DNA from: VXYL01 sp965208525
GTDB lineage: Bacteria > Pseudomonadota > Gammaproteobacteria > Pseudomonadales > Azotimanducaceae
Assembly (NCBI GenBank): GCA_965208525.1
Contig: OZ242340.1
Location: 930,001 to 994,000 of the forward strand
Reading direction: 5' to 3'
DNA length: 64,000 nt
Shown piece after piece: positions 8,297-16,010 of this stretch; the stretch's first letter is position 1, and the number at the start of each line of letters is the position of its first letter. Below the pieces are notes generated by a model. That model did not search any database and was not told where the DNA came from. It saw only the letters and a list, made by a program, of their open reading frames with translations. The translations under genes were made by a program, and so were the position numbers.

Positions 8297-9145
8297 TCAG
8301 GAGCCGGCAACGCTCGCGCCAACGTTGTCGATCAGGCGGGCGCGACCGAGCCGAGCAGCGGCAAGGATGCGCAGTGACTCGGTATGCCTGTCCGGTGCAA
8401 CCAAGCGTTCGGCATCGCGCACGGCCACATAGTCCACCTTGAAACCGGCCGTGGCCAGGTCTCGCGAAGCGTGGGCTTCCAGCTCCGCAAAGTCGCCTTC
8501 GCCGCCATCGATCGCGTCTCGAATACCGCACAGCTTGCGGTAGATGAGCGCTGCGCGATCGCGTTCCTCTGGCGTCAGGTATTGATTGCGACTCGACAGC
8601 GCAAGCCCGTCGCTGTGGCGCACCGTGGGCACGCCGACGATGTGCGTCGCCATGTCGAGGTCTCGCCCCATCGCCCGGATGATCGCAAGCTGCTGCCAGT
8701 CCTTCTCGCCGAAGAACGCCCGATGTGGCTGAGCGAGGTGCAAGAGCTTCGCCACCACCGTCGCAACGCCATCGAAGTGCCCCGGTCGTGCGGCGCCGCA
8801 AAGGGTGTCGGCAAGCGCAGGAGCCGAGACCATCGTCAGGCCCTCCCGTCCCCGCGGGTACATCTCGTCCGTGTCCGGTGCAAACACCACATCCACGCGA
8901 GCCCCCTCGAGCCGCTCCAAGTCCTCCCTTAGCGTGCGCGGATAGCTGGCGAAGTCCTCGCTCGGAGCGAATTGCGTCGGATTGACGAAGATGGTCGCGA
9001 CGACATTGGCACATTGCTCCCGTGCCTCCTGCACCAAGGCCAGGTGGCCCTCGTGCAGATTGCCCATGGTCGGCACCAGCCCCACGCTGCCGTGCATGGC
9101 CTCCCGCCGCTCGCGCAACGCTCCAATCTCGGAGACGACCTCCAC
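8297..9145 (-). CDS. panC: Pantothenate synthetase (pantoate--beta-alanine ligase)
   Basis: Joins pantoate and beta-alanine with ATP to form pantothenate for CoA synthesis. The nucleotidyltransferase-fold motif LVPTMGNLHEGHLALV is close to the N-terminus, followed by VVATIFVNPTQF, FFGEKDWQQL and the KMSKS-like region SSRNQYLTPEER. GTG at 9145 gives 282 residues, the family norm, and lies 13 bp downstream of the egtB stop. The open frame extends much further upstream, but that part is the antisense of egtB. No panB or panD is in the window. Confidence 0.93.
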   Translation of the reverse strand: MEVVSEIGALRERREAMHGSVGLVPTMGNLHEGHLALVQEAREQCANVVATIFVNPTQFAPSEDFASYPRTLREDLERLEGARVDVVFAPDTDEMYPRGREGLTMVSAPALADTLCGAARPGHFDGVATVVAKLLHLAQPHRAFFGEKDWQQLAIIRAMGRDLDMATHIVGVPTVRHSDGLALSSRNQYLTPEERDRAALIYRKLCGIRDAIDGGEGDFAELEAHASRDLATAGFKVDYVAVRDAERLVAPDRHTESLRILAAARLGRARLIDNVGASVAGS

Positions 9146-9158
9146 CTGCCCAAGAGCC

Positions 9159-10565
9159 TCAGGCGTCCTTCGCCAGCCGGATGCCTGTGAACTGCCAGCG
9201 GTCGGGGGGGTAGAAGAAGTTGCGGTAGGTCGGGCGGACGTGGCCCGCGGGTGTCGCACAGGAGCCGCCACGCAGCACCTGCTGGCCGGACATGAACTTG
9301 CCGTTGTACTCGCCGAGGGTGCCGGGAAGCGGGGTGAATCCTGGGTATGGGCGATAGGCGCTCGACGTCCATTCCCAGCAATCGCCAAAGAGCTGCGCCG
9401 GCACCGCTTCGCCGTCCGGGTCTCGCAGCACCGATGCCGGGTGCAGCCGGCCGCTGTCGGCGAAATTGCCGGCCAACGCGGCAGCGGACGGCTCGTGACC
9501 GTCCGGGCTCCTCTCACGAGGGGAGGCCCCTCGCGCTCCCCCACGCTGAGGGCTCCTCTCACGAGGGGAGGCCCCGCGCGCCACATGCTCCCACTCCGCC
9601 TCCGTAGGCAATCGGGCGTTGGCCCACGTGGCGTAGGCCTCGGCCTCGTAGAAGCTCACGTGCGTCACCGGCAGGTGAGGAGCCACGGCGTGTTCGCCGT
9701 CCAGTCGATATTCATGCCAACCGTCTTCCGTGGCGCGCCAGTACATTGGCGCGTCGATTCCGTGCCGGCGTACCCAAGCCCAGCCTTCCGACAGCCAAAG
9801 CGCTGGCTTGCCATAACCGCCGTCTTCGATGAACTCCCGATACTCGCCGTTCGTCACCGCCCGGTTCGCCAGCGCAAAGGGCTCCAGCCACACGCGATGC
9901 TCAGGGCTTTCGTTGTCGAAGCAGAATGCGCCGCCGGCATCCATGCCCTGCTGCGTCAAGCCGCCGTCAAAGCGCTGAAAGGCGAGTGGCAGCGCGGTGT
10001 GCGGCGTCTCGCCGCTCTGCTCCTCTAACGAGGGGAAGCCCCTCGCGCTCCCCCACGCTGAGGGCTCCCGATAGGCGGGCTTCAGCGGATTGCTGCCGAG
10101 CGTGACCTTGAAATCCGTGACGAGAAGCTCCTGGTGCTGTTGCTCGTGATGCAGGCCCAGTTCCACCCGCCCCTGCACCTCGGCATCTTCGGCGACGAGC
10201 AAAGGCGCCATCGCCGCGTCCACATGGTGTCGATAAGCCAGCACTTCGGCCACCGTTGGCCGCGACAGGCTGCCGCGACTGGGCCGCGGAAACGGTCGTC
10301 CGACACCGTTGTAGTAGGAGTTGAACAGATACTCGAACGAGGGATGGAAGGGCTGGTATTCCTTCCGGAACGGCACCAGCAGAAAGGTCTCGAAGAACCA
10401 GGTCGTGTGCGCCAGATGCCACTTCGGCGGGCTGGCATCGACGATGGGCTGAACGCCATAGTCCTCGATCTCGAGCGGTTCGCACAGCTCCTCGCTGCGC
10501 CGACGAATGCGCCCATAGACCTCCGCCCGCGTGGAACCCGCTGCCATCGGCGAGGCGAATGCCAT
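9159..10565 (-). CDS. egtB: Ergothioneine biosynthesis protein EgtB, carrying in-frame repeat insertions
   Basis: Non-haem iron sulfoxide synthase that joins trimethylhistidine (hercynine) to a thiol and O2. Residues about 15-160 form a DinB-like domain with iron ligands in PPKWHLAHTTWFFETF (His50 or His53) and HHEQQH (His140, His144). Residues about 200-468 are an FGE-sulfatase domain ending in LRGGSCATPAGHVRPTYRNF and RWQFTGIRLAKD. At 468 residues it is longer than usual; the excess is family A repeat peptide at residues about 167-182 and 329-355. Its ATG shares an A with the sco stop (TGATG). No egtD methyltransferase is in the window. The ligand residues are intact, so it is probably functional. 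Confidence 0.92.
   Translation of the reverse strand: MAFASPMAAGSTRAEVYGRIRRRSEELCEPLEIEDYGVQPIVDASPPKWHLAHTTWFFETFLLVPFRKEYQPFHPSFEYLFNSYYNGVGRPFPRPSRGSLSRPTVAEVLAYRHHVDAAMAPLLVAEDAEVQGRVELGLHHEQQHQELLVTDFKVTLGSNPLKPAYREPSAWGSARGFPSLEEQSGETPHTALPLAFQRFDGGLTQQGMDAGGAFCFDNESPEHRVWLEPFALANRAVTNGEYREFIEDGGYGKPALWLSEGWAWVRRHGIDAPMYWRATEDGWHEYRLDGEHAVAPHLPVTHVSFYEAEAYATWANARLPTEAEWEHVARGASPRERSPQRGGARGASPRERSPDGHEPSAAALAGNFADSGRLHPASVLRDPDGEAVPAQLFGDCWEWTSSAYRPYPGFTPLPGTLGEYNGKFMSGQQVLRGGSCATPAGHVRPTYRNFFYPPDRWQFTGIRLAKDA
9501..9592. repeat. Family A palindromic repeat, two tandem copies inside egtB
   Basis: Two copies of a unit with the core ACGAGGGGAGGCCCC, spaced by CTCCCCCACGCTGAGGGCTC, lie within egtB. 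Read in the egtB frame they give the peptide RGASPRERSP twice. They fall between the FGE-domain motif RLPTEAEWEHVA and GNFADSGRLHP, where the family normally has a short link. Confidence 0.85.
10014..10068. repeat. Family A palindromic repeat inside egtB, linker site
   Basis: One copy (ACGAGGGGAAGCCCCTCG core, then CTCCCCCACGCTGAGGGCTC) lies between the DinB-like and FGE-like domains. In the egtB frame it encodes EPSAWGSARGFPSLEEQ, a different frame of the repeat from the one used at 9501-9592. Confidence 0.85.
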
Positions 10566-11179
10566 CAGGCCCGATCCAATGCCCGAACCACCCGGGCGAT
10601 GTTGACAGCCTCGAACGGCGAGCGGATGTAGCCAGCCAGACGCCCCTCGCGATCAACCACGGCGATGAAGCCGGTGTGATCGACCAGATATTCAAGCTCC
10701 GAGCCGGCGCTCGGTGCTTTGCGAAACGCCGCACCTAGGCTTCCAGCGAACTGCTGAACCGAATGGGGCGAGCCCGTCGCAGCAACGAAGCGGGGCGAGA
10801 AGGTGCCGACATAGCTGTCGAGGAGTTGCGGCGTGTCGCGCTCCGGATCGACGCTCACAAGCACCGTTTGAAACCTGCCCTCGCCGACGAGCCGCTCCGC
10901 CTCCGCCAACACGGACAGCGTCACCGGGCAGATGTCCGGGCAATTCGCATAGCCGAAGAACACCAAGCTCCACCGGCCGCTAAGACGTCCGTGGTCGAAG
11001 GTGCCGCCGTCATCATCGACGAGTTCGAAGGCTGCAATCGGCCGCGGCACGTCATAGGCGCGATAGCCGAGTGCACGTAGCTCCTCGCCAGACAGTGTCG
11101 GCTCGCCGGAGAGCTGCGCGACGGTCACGCCGAGGCCGACGACCCCAACCACCAGCGCACCGATGGCCACGAGCTTCAC
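10565..11179 (-). CDS. SCO1/SenC family copper-binding cytochrome oxidase assembly protein
   Basis: A 204-residue protein with an N-terminal membrane anchor (residues 3-22) and a thioredoxin-like periplasmic domain. The copper ligands are CPDICP (in FFGYANCPDICPVTL) and the distal His in LVDHTGFIAVV. It delivers copper to the CuA centre of cytochrome c oxidase. The start is GTG at 11179. Its stop overlaps the egtB start by one base, so the two are translationally coupled. It lies downstream of ctaB, ctaA and surf1, all oxidase assembly genes, although no oxidase subunit gene is present. Confidence 0.93.
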   Translation of the reverse strand: MKLVAIGALVVGVVGLGVTVAQLSGEPTLSGEELRALGYRAYDVPRPIAAFELVDDDGGTFDHGRLSGRWSLVFFGYANCPDICPVTLSVLAEAERLVGEGRFQTVLVSVDPERDTPQLLDSYVGTFSPRFVAATGSPHSVQQFAGSLGAAFRKAPSAGSELEYLVDHTGFIAVVDREGRLAGYIRSPFEAVNIARVVRALDRA

Positions 11180-11186
11180 GTTCAGC

Positions 11187-11227
11187 CGCGCCCCTGCTGG
11201 CGCGTGGGCAGTCCGCTACGCGAACTG
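11187..11227. repeat. Family B palindromic repeat, reverse orientation
   Basis: Between sco and ctaB the sequence CGCGCCCCTGCTGGCGCG followed by GGGCAGTCCGCTACGCGAACTG is the reverse complement of the two-hairpin family B element (compare 45311-45351), with some decay of the stems. Confidence 0.7.
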
Positions 11228-11257
11228 TTTGGGCTTCTAGACAGCATTCCCTTCCGG

Positions 11258-12157
11258 CTACAGCGGGGCCGCTCCAGGCAGATAGTGGTCCACCAGCAAC
11301 GCGACGAACAGCAGCAGCAGATAGACGATCGAGTACCGGAACGTCGCGAGCGGCGCAGATCCCACCGAGCACAGCAGCGCCACCGCATAACCGATGAATA
11401 CGGCCCCGAGCGCGAGAGCACCGGCCAGATACACATAACCGCTCATGCCGATGGCCCAAGGCACGACGCTCACCGCCACCAACATCAGCGTGTAGAACAG
11501 GATCTGCCACCGCGTATGCGCCTCGCCGTGCGTCACCGGCAGCATTGGGATGTCCGCGTCGCGATAGTCCTCGATGCGATCCAGCGCCAGGGCCCAGAAG
11601 TGCGGCGGCGTCCAGATGAAGATGATGGCGAGCAGCACCAAACCACCCGGCTCGATGCTGCCGGTGACCGCAGTCCAGCCGAACAGCGGCGGGGCGGCGC
11701 CAAACAGGCCGCCGATGACGATGTTCTGCGGCGTCGCGCGCTTCAGGTAGAACGTGTACACGAGGCCATAGCCGACCCACGAGGCGAGGTTCAGCCACGC
11801 GGTGAGCGGATTGACGAGCGTCGTGAGGATCACGAATCCAGCCAGCCCAAGGGCGCCGGCGAACACCATTCCGCGCGCGGGAGCGATGCGCCCGGTGGCC
11901 ACCGGACGGTTGCGCGTGCGCGCCATGCGGGCGTCGATTTGCGCATCCGCAATGTGGTTCACAGCCGCCGCCGACGCCGCCATCAGGGCGATGCCGGACA
12001 GTCCGAACACGAGCGCCCGCCACGGCAGCGCATCGCCCGCGGCGAGCAGCATCCCCACCGCCGCGCACATGAGCATGAGCAGCACGACCCGCGGCTTGGT
12101 GAGCTCCAGATAGTCGCGCCAAGTGCCACGGGCTTCGGTCAGCAACGCTTCGCTCAA
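11258..12157 (-). CDS. ctaB: Protoheme IX farnesyltransferase (haem O synthase)
   Basis: UbiA-type integral membrane prenyltransferase that adds a farnesyl group to haem B to make haem O. At 299 residues with about nine hydrophobic segments it has the usual size. The motif NHIADAQIDARMARTRNRP is the Asp-rich prenyl-diphosphate site and VTHGEAHTR with DRIEDYRDADIPMLP is the second conserved loop. TTG at 12157 is the start, preceded by GAGGGACC as a ribosome-binding site. It lies 66 bp after ctaA, the next enzyme in haem A synthesis. Confidence 0.95.
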   Translation of the reverse strand: MSEALLTEARGTWRDYLELTKPRVVLLMLMCAAVGMLLAAGDALPWRALVFGLSGIALMAASAAAVNHIADAQIDARMARTRNRPVATGRIAPARGMVFAGALGLAGFVILTTLVNPLTAWLNLASWVGYGLVYTFYLKRATPQNIVIGGLFGAAPPLFGWTAVTGSIEPGGLVLLAIIFIWTPPHFWALALDRIEDYRDADIPMLPVTHGEAHTRWQILFYTLMLVAVSVVPWAIGMSGYVYLAGALALGAVFIGYAVALLCSVGSAPLATFRYSIVYLLLLFVALLVDHYLPGAAPL

Positions 12158-12223
12158 GGAGGTCCCTCTTTCATGGACAGAATGCCCCGCCGACGAACCT
12201 GACGCGGCCGGTGGCTGTTGGTT

Positions 12224-13231
12224 TCAATGGCCGGACGCTGCGCCGGCGACAGGCACCGGACGCCGTCTCGGGGGCCGCCCGAAAGCGGCGAAGTTTACTG
12301 TAACCACGGCGAGCAGCAATGCGCCGGCGAAGGCATTGTGCAACACGGCGAGCAGCAGCGGCAGCGCGGCCAGCACGTTGGCGACCCCCAAGGCCCATTG
12401 CAGGCCGAGGGCGGCGGCGACCGACCCGGCCAGCATTCGGTGCCCGGCGCGATAGAGACGCACGCACAAGAGCCCCACCACGCCCAGCACCAGCAACGCA
12501 CCGAGCCGGTGGCCGATCTGGATGGCGATGCGCGCCTCGCTGTCGAGCTGGCCGCCGAGGTAGTTCGGCCCGACATCTTGCGCCACGTCGAAGCCCTGGG
12601 CGACGTCCAAAGGCGGCACCACTTCGCCGTGGCAGAGCGGGAAGTCCGGGCAGGCGAGGCCGGCGTAGTTGGCGCTCACCCAGCCACCGAGGGCGATCTG
12701 CAGAATCACCACGCCCAAGGACGCGGCGGCAAGCCGGCGCATGTCCGCCAACGCCGGAAGCCGGGGGCGGGCGAGCAGCAATGCATAGAGCCAGGACGTC
12801 GCCAGCGTCGCCATGCCGCCGAGCAAGTGCGCCGTAACCACCTGCGGCCAGAGCTTGAGCGTCACCGTCCAGGCGCCGAAGGCTCCTTGCACGATCACCA
12901 TCACGGTGAGGATGGCCGGCAGCTTAAGGGAGTCCTTCCGCCATGCAGCGAGGCCCAGAATGCCGAGGATGAGCGCGCCTAGGGCCGTCGCGAAGTAGCG
13001 ATGCACCATCTCCGGCCACGCCTTGTCCACCTCCACCGGCGCGTCTGGGAAGGCGGCTTCTGCAGCGGCGATTTCGGCCGGCGTCTCGGGCACGCCGATC
13101 AGGCCATAGCAGCCGGGCCAGTCGGGGCAGCCAAGCCCGGCATCCACGAGGCGCGTATAGGCCCCGAGCACGACGACGCAGACGGCGAGGGAGATGCCCG
13201 CCACCACCAGCGCCAAGAGCCGATCCTTCAC
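12224..13231 (-). CDS. ctaA: Haem A synthase (CtaA/COX15)
   Basis: Membrane enzyme that oxidises haem O to haem A for aa3-type oxidases. It has about eight hydrophobic segments and the family's conserved residues: GAYTRLVDAGLGCPDWPGCYG near the N-terminus, WPEMVHRYFA (first haem His), TAHLLGGM, the Cys pair in ANYAGLACPDFPLCHG, and IQIGHRLGA with VLHNAFAGALL (distal His residues). GTG at 13231 gives 335 residues; codons upstream of it lack membrane-protein character. With surf1, ctaB and sco it forms an oxidase assembly cluster. Confidence 0.95.
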   Translation of the reverse strand: MKDRLLALVVAGISLAVCVVVLGAYTRLVDAGLGCPDWPGCYGLIGVPETPAEIAAAEAAFPDAPVEVDKAWPEMVHRYFATALGALILGILGLAAWRKDSLKLPAILTVMVIVQGAFGAWTVTLKLWPQVVTAHLLGGMATLATSWLYALLLARPRLPALADMRRLAAASLGVVILQIALGGWVSANYAGLACPDFPLCHGEVVPPLDVAQGFDVAQDVGPNYLGGQLDSEARIAIQIGHRLGALLVLGVVGLLCVRLYRAGHRMLAGSVAAALGLQWALGVANVLAALPLLLAVLHNAFAGALLLAVVTVNFAAFGRPPRRRPVPVAGAASGH

Positions 13232-13368
13232 CTTGCCAGCGCCATCACAAGTCCAACAGCCTGCCGCCAAACCCCTCGCTACGCTCGGAGTCTGGCCCCG
13301 GCCCCCACCTCCCTATGACCATACGTCGTAGGAATGACGCTATCGCGCTGTTTCTACGATGCAAGCTC

Positions 13369-14097
13369 CTAGTCTGGGTGACCACTGCGTCGCCGGCCGA
13401 AGAAGATGTACCCAGCGACGATGGCCACGCCAATCAGCAACCATTGCACGGCATAGCTCCAATGCGTGCCGGGGGAGTAATCGTAGGTCAGGGACACCGG
13501 CGCGAGCCCCGGCGACGGCTCTTCCAGCCGAACCTCGCGAGGATGGGCACCGGTCAACTCGGCCATCGCCGGAACGTTCATGCCGTTCACCGCCTTCGGC
13601 CACCCCTCGGGCCATCTGGAAGTGTCGGCGGCGCCCTCCTCTGGCCAAAGCACGCCGGCTACCGCGATCAATCCCGATGGGGTTTCGATCTCTGGCGCAC
13701 CTAGGGCGCCTCTTGCGAGGGGAAGCCCCTCGCGCTCCCCCGCGCTGAGGGCTCCCGCTCGGGGCCGTTCGGCGCGCCCACGCGTGGCGAGAAACACGCC
13801 GTGGTTGGTGACGAGTGGTGTAACCACCAAATAGCGCCAGGGCTGGGCGCGATCGATGATGAAGAAGGTGCGCTCGCCATCGTAGCGACCCGTAAGCGCG
13901 AGACGGGTGAAGTCCGGCGTGCTGGAAGCGAACGCTTCGGCAGCCAGCGCTGGCGCGGCAAGGCGCTGATCGCGCTCCGCCGCCAGCGCCGCCTTCTCCT
14001 GGCCCCGGGAGAACTGCCAGAACGACAGCGCGATGACCGTGACAAGGGCAACCGCCACCTGCCAGGTGAGCGCCCAGCCGGGCCGGAAGCCCGTCAT
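13369..14097 (-). CDS. SURF1 family cytochrome oxidase assembly protein, with an in-frame repeat insertion
   Basis: A 242-residue protein with one transmembrane segment at each end (residues about 8-26 and WSYAVQWLLIGVAIVAGYIFF near the C-terminus), the SURF1 topology. WRYLVVTPLVTNHGVFLATRG and YSPGTHWSYAVQW are family marks. Residues about 114-132 (GALSAGEREGLPLARGA) come from one family A repeat, placed in the loop after the normal strand that ends in a conserved Arg-Gly. ATG at 14097 overlaps the aroE stop (ATGA). Role: assembly of the haem a3 centre; inferred from family and neighbours. Confidence 0.88.
   Translation of the reverse strand: MTGFRPGWALTWQVAVALVTVIALSFWQFSRGQEKAALAAERDQRLAAPALAAEAFASSTPDFTRLALTGRYDGERTFFIIDRAQPWRYLVVTPLVTNHGVFLATRGRAERPRAGALSAGEREGLPLARGALGAPEIETPSGLIAVAGVLWPEEGAADTSRWPEGWPKAVNGMNVPAMAELTGAHPREVRLEEPSPGLAPVSLTYDYSPGTHWSYAVQWLLIGVAIVAGYIFFGRRRSGHPD
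13702..13758. repeat. Family A palindromic repeat inside surf1
   Basis: A single copy, GCGAGGGGAAGCCCCTCGC followed by GCTCCCCCGCGCTGAGGGCTC, is read in the surf1 frame as ALSAGEREGLPLARGA. This is the third frame of the same strand used for the egtB copies. Confidence 0.85.
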
Positions 14098-14915
14098 GGA
14101 TCCGCCTTCCGCAGGGCGTCGCGCACCTCTCCGGTGGCCGGCGGAACGCCCCGCCAAAGGTGGAAGGCCTCTGCGGCTTGCTCGATCAACATGCCGAGGC
14201 CGTCGGCGCACACCCGCGCACCGTGCCGTTCGGCCCAGGCGCAAAACGGCGTTGGGGCGGCCAGGTTGTAGAAGAGGTCGTAGCAGGCTGCGCCGCCGAC
14301 GCAGGTGTCCGGGAGCGCTAGCGCGCCGCCGCCCATGCTGGCGGATGTGGCGTTCAGCACGATGTCCCAGCCTTCTCCCACCTCCGCGAGTGGGCTCGCG
14401 CACAGGCCGTCGAACGCGGCGGCAACTTCAAGGGCTCTGGACTCGGTGCGGTTGGCGATGGTGACGTGGGCGGGCCCGGCCGCAAGCAGCGCCGGCAAGG
14501 CCCCGCGGGCCGCACCGCCGGCCCCGAGCAGGAGCACCCTCGCCCCGGCGAGCGTCCAACCGAGATTGTCCGTGAGATCCGTGACCAATCCAACGCCATC
14601 GGTGTTGCAGCCGCGAAATGCATCGTCCTCTGGGACAATGGTATTCACGGCGCCCGAAGCCGCTGCGGCCGCGTCGTGACTCGTCACCCAGCGCCATGCT
14701 TCCTGCTTGAACGGCACGGTCACGTTGAGGCCCCTGCCACCGCCGCCAAAGAACTCGCCGGCAGCCGCAGCGAATCCGTTTCGTGGGGCGGTCAACGTAT
14801 CGTAGGAGATCGCCTGCGCGGTTTCGGCAGCGAACATCGCGTGAATCCGCGGCGAAAGGCTGTGCTCCACCGGGTTGCCGATTACCGCGTACCGGTCTTT
14901 CCGTACGCCGCTCAT
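14094..14915 (-). CDS. aroE: Shikimate dehydrogenase (NADP+)
   Basis: Reduces 3-dehydroshikimate to shikimate in aromatic amino acid synthesis. The 273-residue protein shows the substrate-binding VIGNPVEHSLSPRIH at the N-terminus, the catalytic Lys in NVTVPFKQEAW, GCNTDGVGLV, the glycine-rich NADP loop LLLGAGGAARGALPAL followed by IANRTESRA, and GLGMLIEQAAEAFHLW at the end. ATG at 14915 and the tsaC stop overlap as ATGA, as do its own stop and the surf1 start. Confidence 0.97.
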   Translation of the reverse strand: MSGVRKDRYAVIGNPVEHSLSPRIHAMFAAETAQAISYDTLTAPRNGFAAAAGEFFGGGGRGLNVTVPFKQEAWRWVTSHDAAAAASGAVNTIVPEDDAFRGCNTDGVGLVTDLTDNLGWTLAGARVLLLGAGGAARGALPALLAAGPAHVTIANRTESRALEVAAAFDGLCASPLAEVGEGWDIVLNATSASMGGGALALPDTCVGGAACYDLFYNLAAPTPFCAWAERHGARVCADGLGMLIEQAAEAFHLWRGVPPATGEVRDALRKADP

Positions 14916-15472
14916 CCGCGCAACACCCGGCCGGTTGCCGCATCGACGATGGTGCTCGGCGCGCTTCGGTCCCCCACGAGGCCTGGCAGCAATCCGTCGA
15001 TCTCGTCACCGAAAATGCGCCTCACTTCCTCGGCCGACCTTGCCGGAGGGTCTGCTGCCCGATTGGCCGAGGTCGAGACCAGCGGGTGGCCACAGGCGGA
15101 AGCGAACTGTCGCGCCTGCTCGTGATCCGGCACCCGCACTGCCACCGTCGGAAAATCGCCAACGATCCAGGGCGGGAAACGGACGTTTTGCACGAGCCAA
15201 GTGACGGCACCCGGCCAGCTATCACGAATGCGCGCTGCGGCCGCGGCGCAAAGCGGTTCTAGCTCCGGCGCGAAGTCGCTGGCCGCGGCGCCGATGACGA
15301 TCAGTCCCTTGCTAACCGGGCGCCGCTTAAGGTGCAGCACGCGTCGCACAGCCGCTTCGTTCATCGGATCGCACGCGAGGCCCCAAACGCCTTCGCACGC
15401 GTGCGCGACCACGCCGCCGGCGACGATTAGCTCGGCGGCCTCAGCCACCGGATCCGGGCCACCGTCCACCAC
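14912..15472 (-). CDS. tsaC: Threonylcarbamoyl-AMP synthase (TsaC/YrdC)
   Basis: Makes threonylcarbamoyl-adenylate from threonine, bicarbonate and ATP for the t6A modification at position 37 of ANN-decoding tRNAs. At 186 residues it is the short single-domain TsaC form. The KRRPVSKGLIVI segment and the LVSTSANRAADPP segment (SxN motif) are visible, as is TWLVQN. The start is GTG at 15472. The order tsaC-aroE is common in gammaproteobacteria and the two genes overlap here by four bases. Confidence 0.94.
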   Translation of the reverse strand: MVDGGPDPVAEAAELIVAGGVVAHACEGVWGLACDPMNEAAVRRVLHLKRRPVSKGLIVIGAAASDFAPELEPLCAAAAARIRDSWPGAVTWLVQNVRFPPWIVGDFPTVAVRVPDHEQARQFASACGHPLVSTSANRAADPPARSAEEVRRIFGDEIDGLLPGLVGDRSAPSTIVDAATGRVLRG

Positions 15473-15488
15473 ACGCGCCGCGCTTGGC

Positions 15489-15989
15489 TCAGGCTTGAAG
15501 CGACGCCTGCACGGAAGCGTTCTGCGTCGCTACGCGCTCGGCACCCGCCTTGCGTTCCGCTGCAACACGCTCGGCAAGCGCTGAATCCGCGACGCCGAGG
15601 ATTTGCGCTGCCAGATAGCCTGCATTCTTGGCCCCGGCCTTGCCCACCGCCACCGTCGCAACCGGTACGCCACCCGGCATCATCACCGTGGAGAGCAACG
15701 AATCCTGGCCCGTGAAAGGCCCGCCATCGATGGGCACACCGATGACGGGATGCGTGGTCTGCGCCGCCACTGCACCGGCCAGATGCGCCGCAAGCCCGGC
15801 GCCGCACACAAACACCCGACAGCCCCGCTCCTCGGCAGAGTGAACGTACTCCGCCGTCGCTTCCGGCGTTCGGTGCGCGCTGGTAACCCGCACCTCGAAA
15901 CCCACCCCAAGATCGCCGAGCACATCGGTACACCCGCGCATCACCGGCCAATCCGACTCCGAACCCATCAAAACGGCTACCCACGCCAT
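15489..15989 (-). CDS. purE: N5-carboxyaminoimidazole ribonucleotide mutase (class I PurE)
   Basis: Moves the carboxyl group from N5-CAIR to give CAIR in purine synthesis. MGSESDWPVM near the N-terminus and TSAHRTPE (catalytic His) are the class I signature, followed by GAGLAAHLAGAVAAQTTHPVIGVP. At 166 residues the length is normal. It lies 21 bp after dprA and 16 bp before tsaC. No purK is present beside it. Confidence 0.96.
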   Translation of the reverse strand: MAWVAVLMGSESDWPVMRGCTDVLGDLGVGFEVRVTSAHRTPEATAEYVHSAEERGCRVFVCGAGLAAHLAGAVAAQTTHPVIGVPIDGGPFTGQDSLLSTVMMPGGVPVATVAVGKAGAKNAGYLAAQILGVADSALAERVAAERKAGAERVATQNASVQASLQA

Positions 15990-16010
15990 CGCGAACGCCT
16001 TACACCTCGC

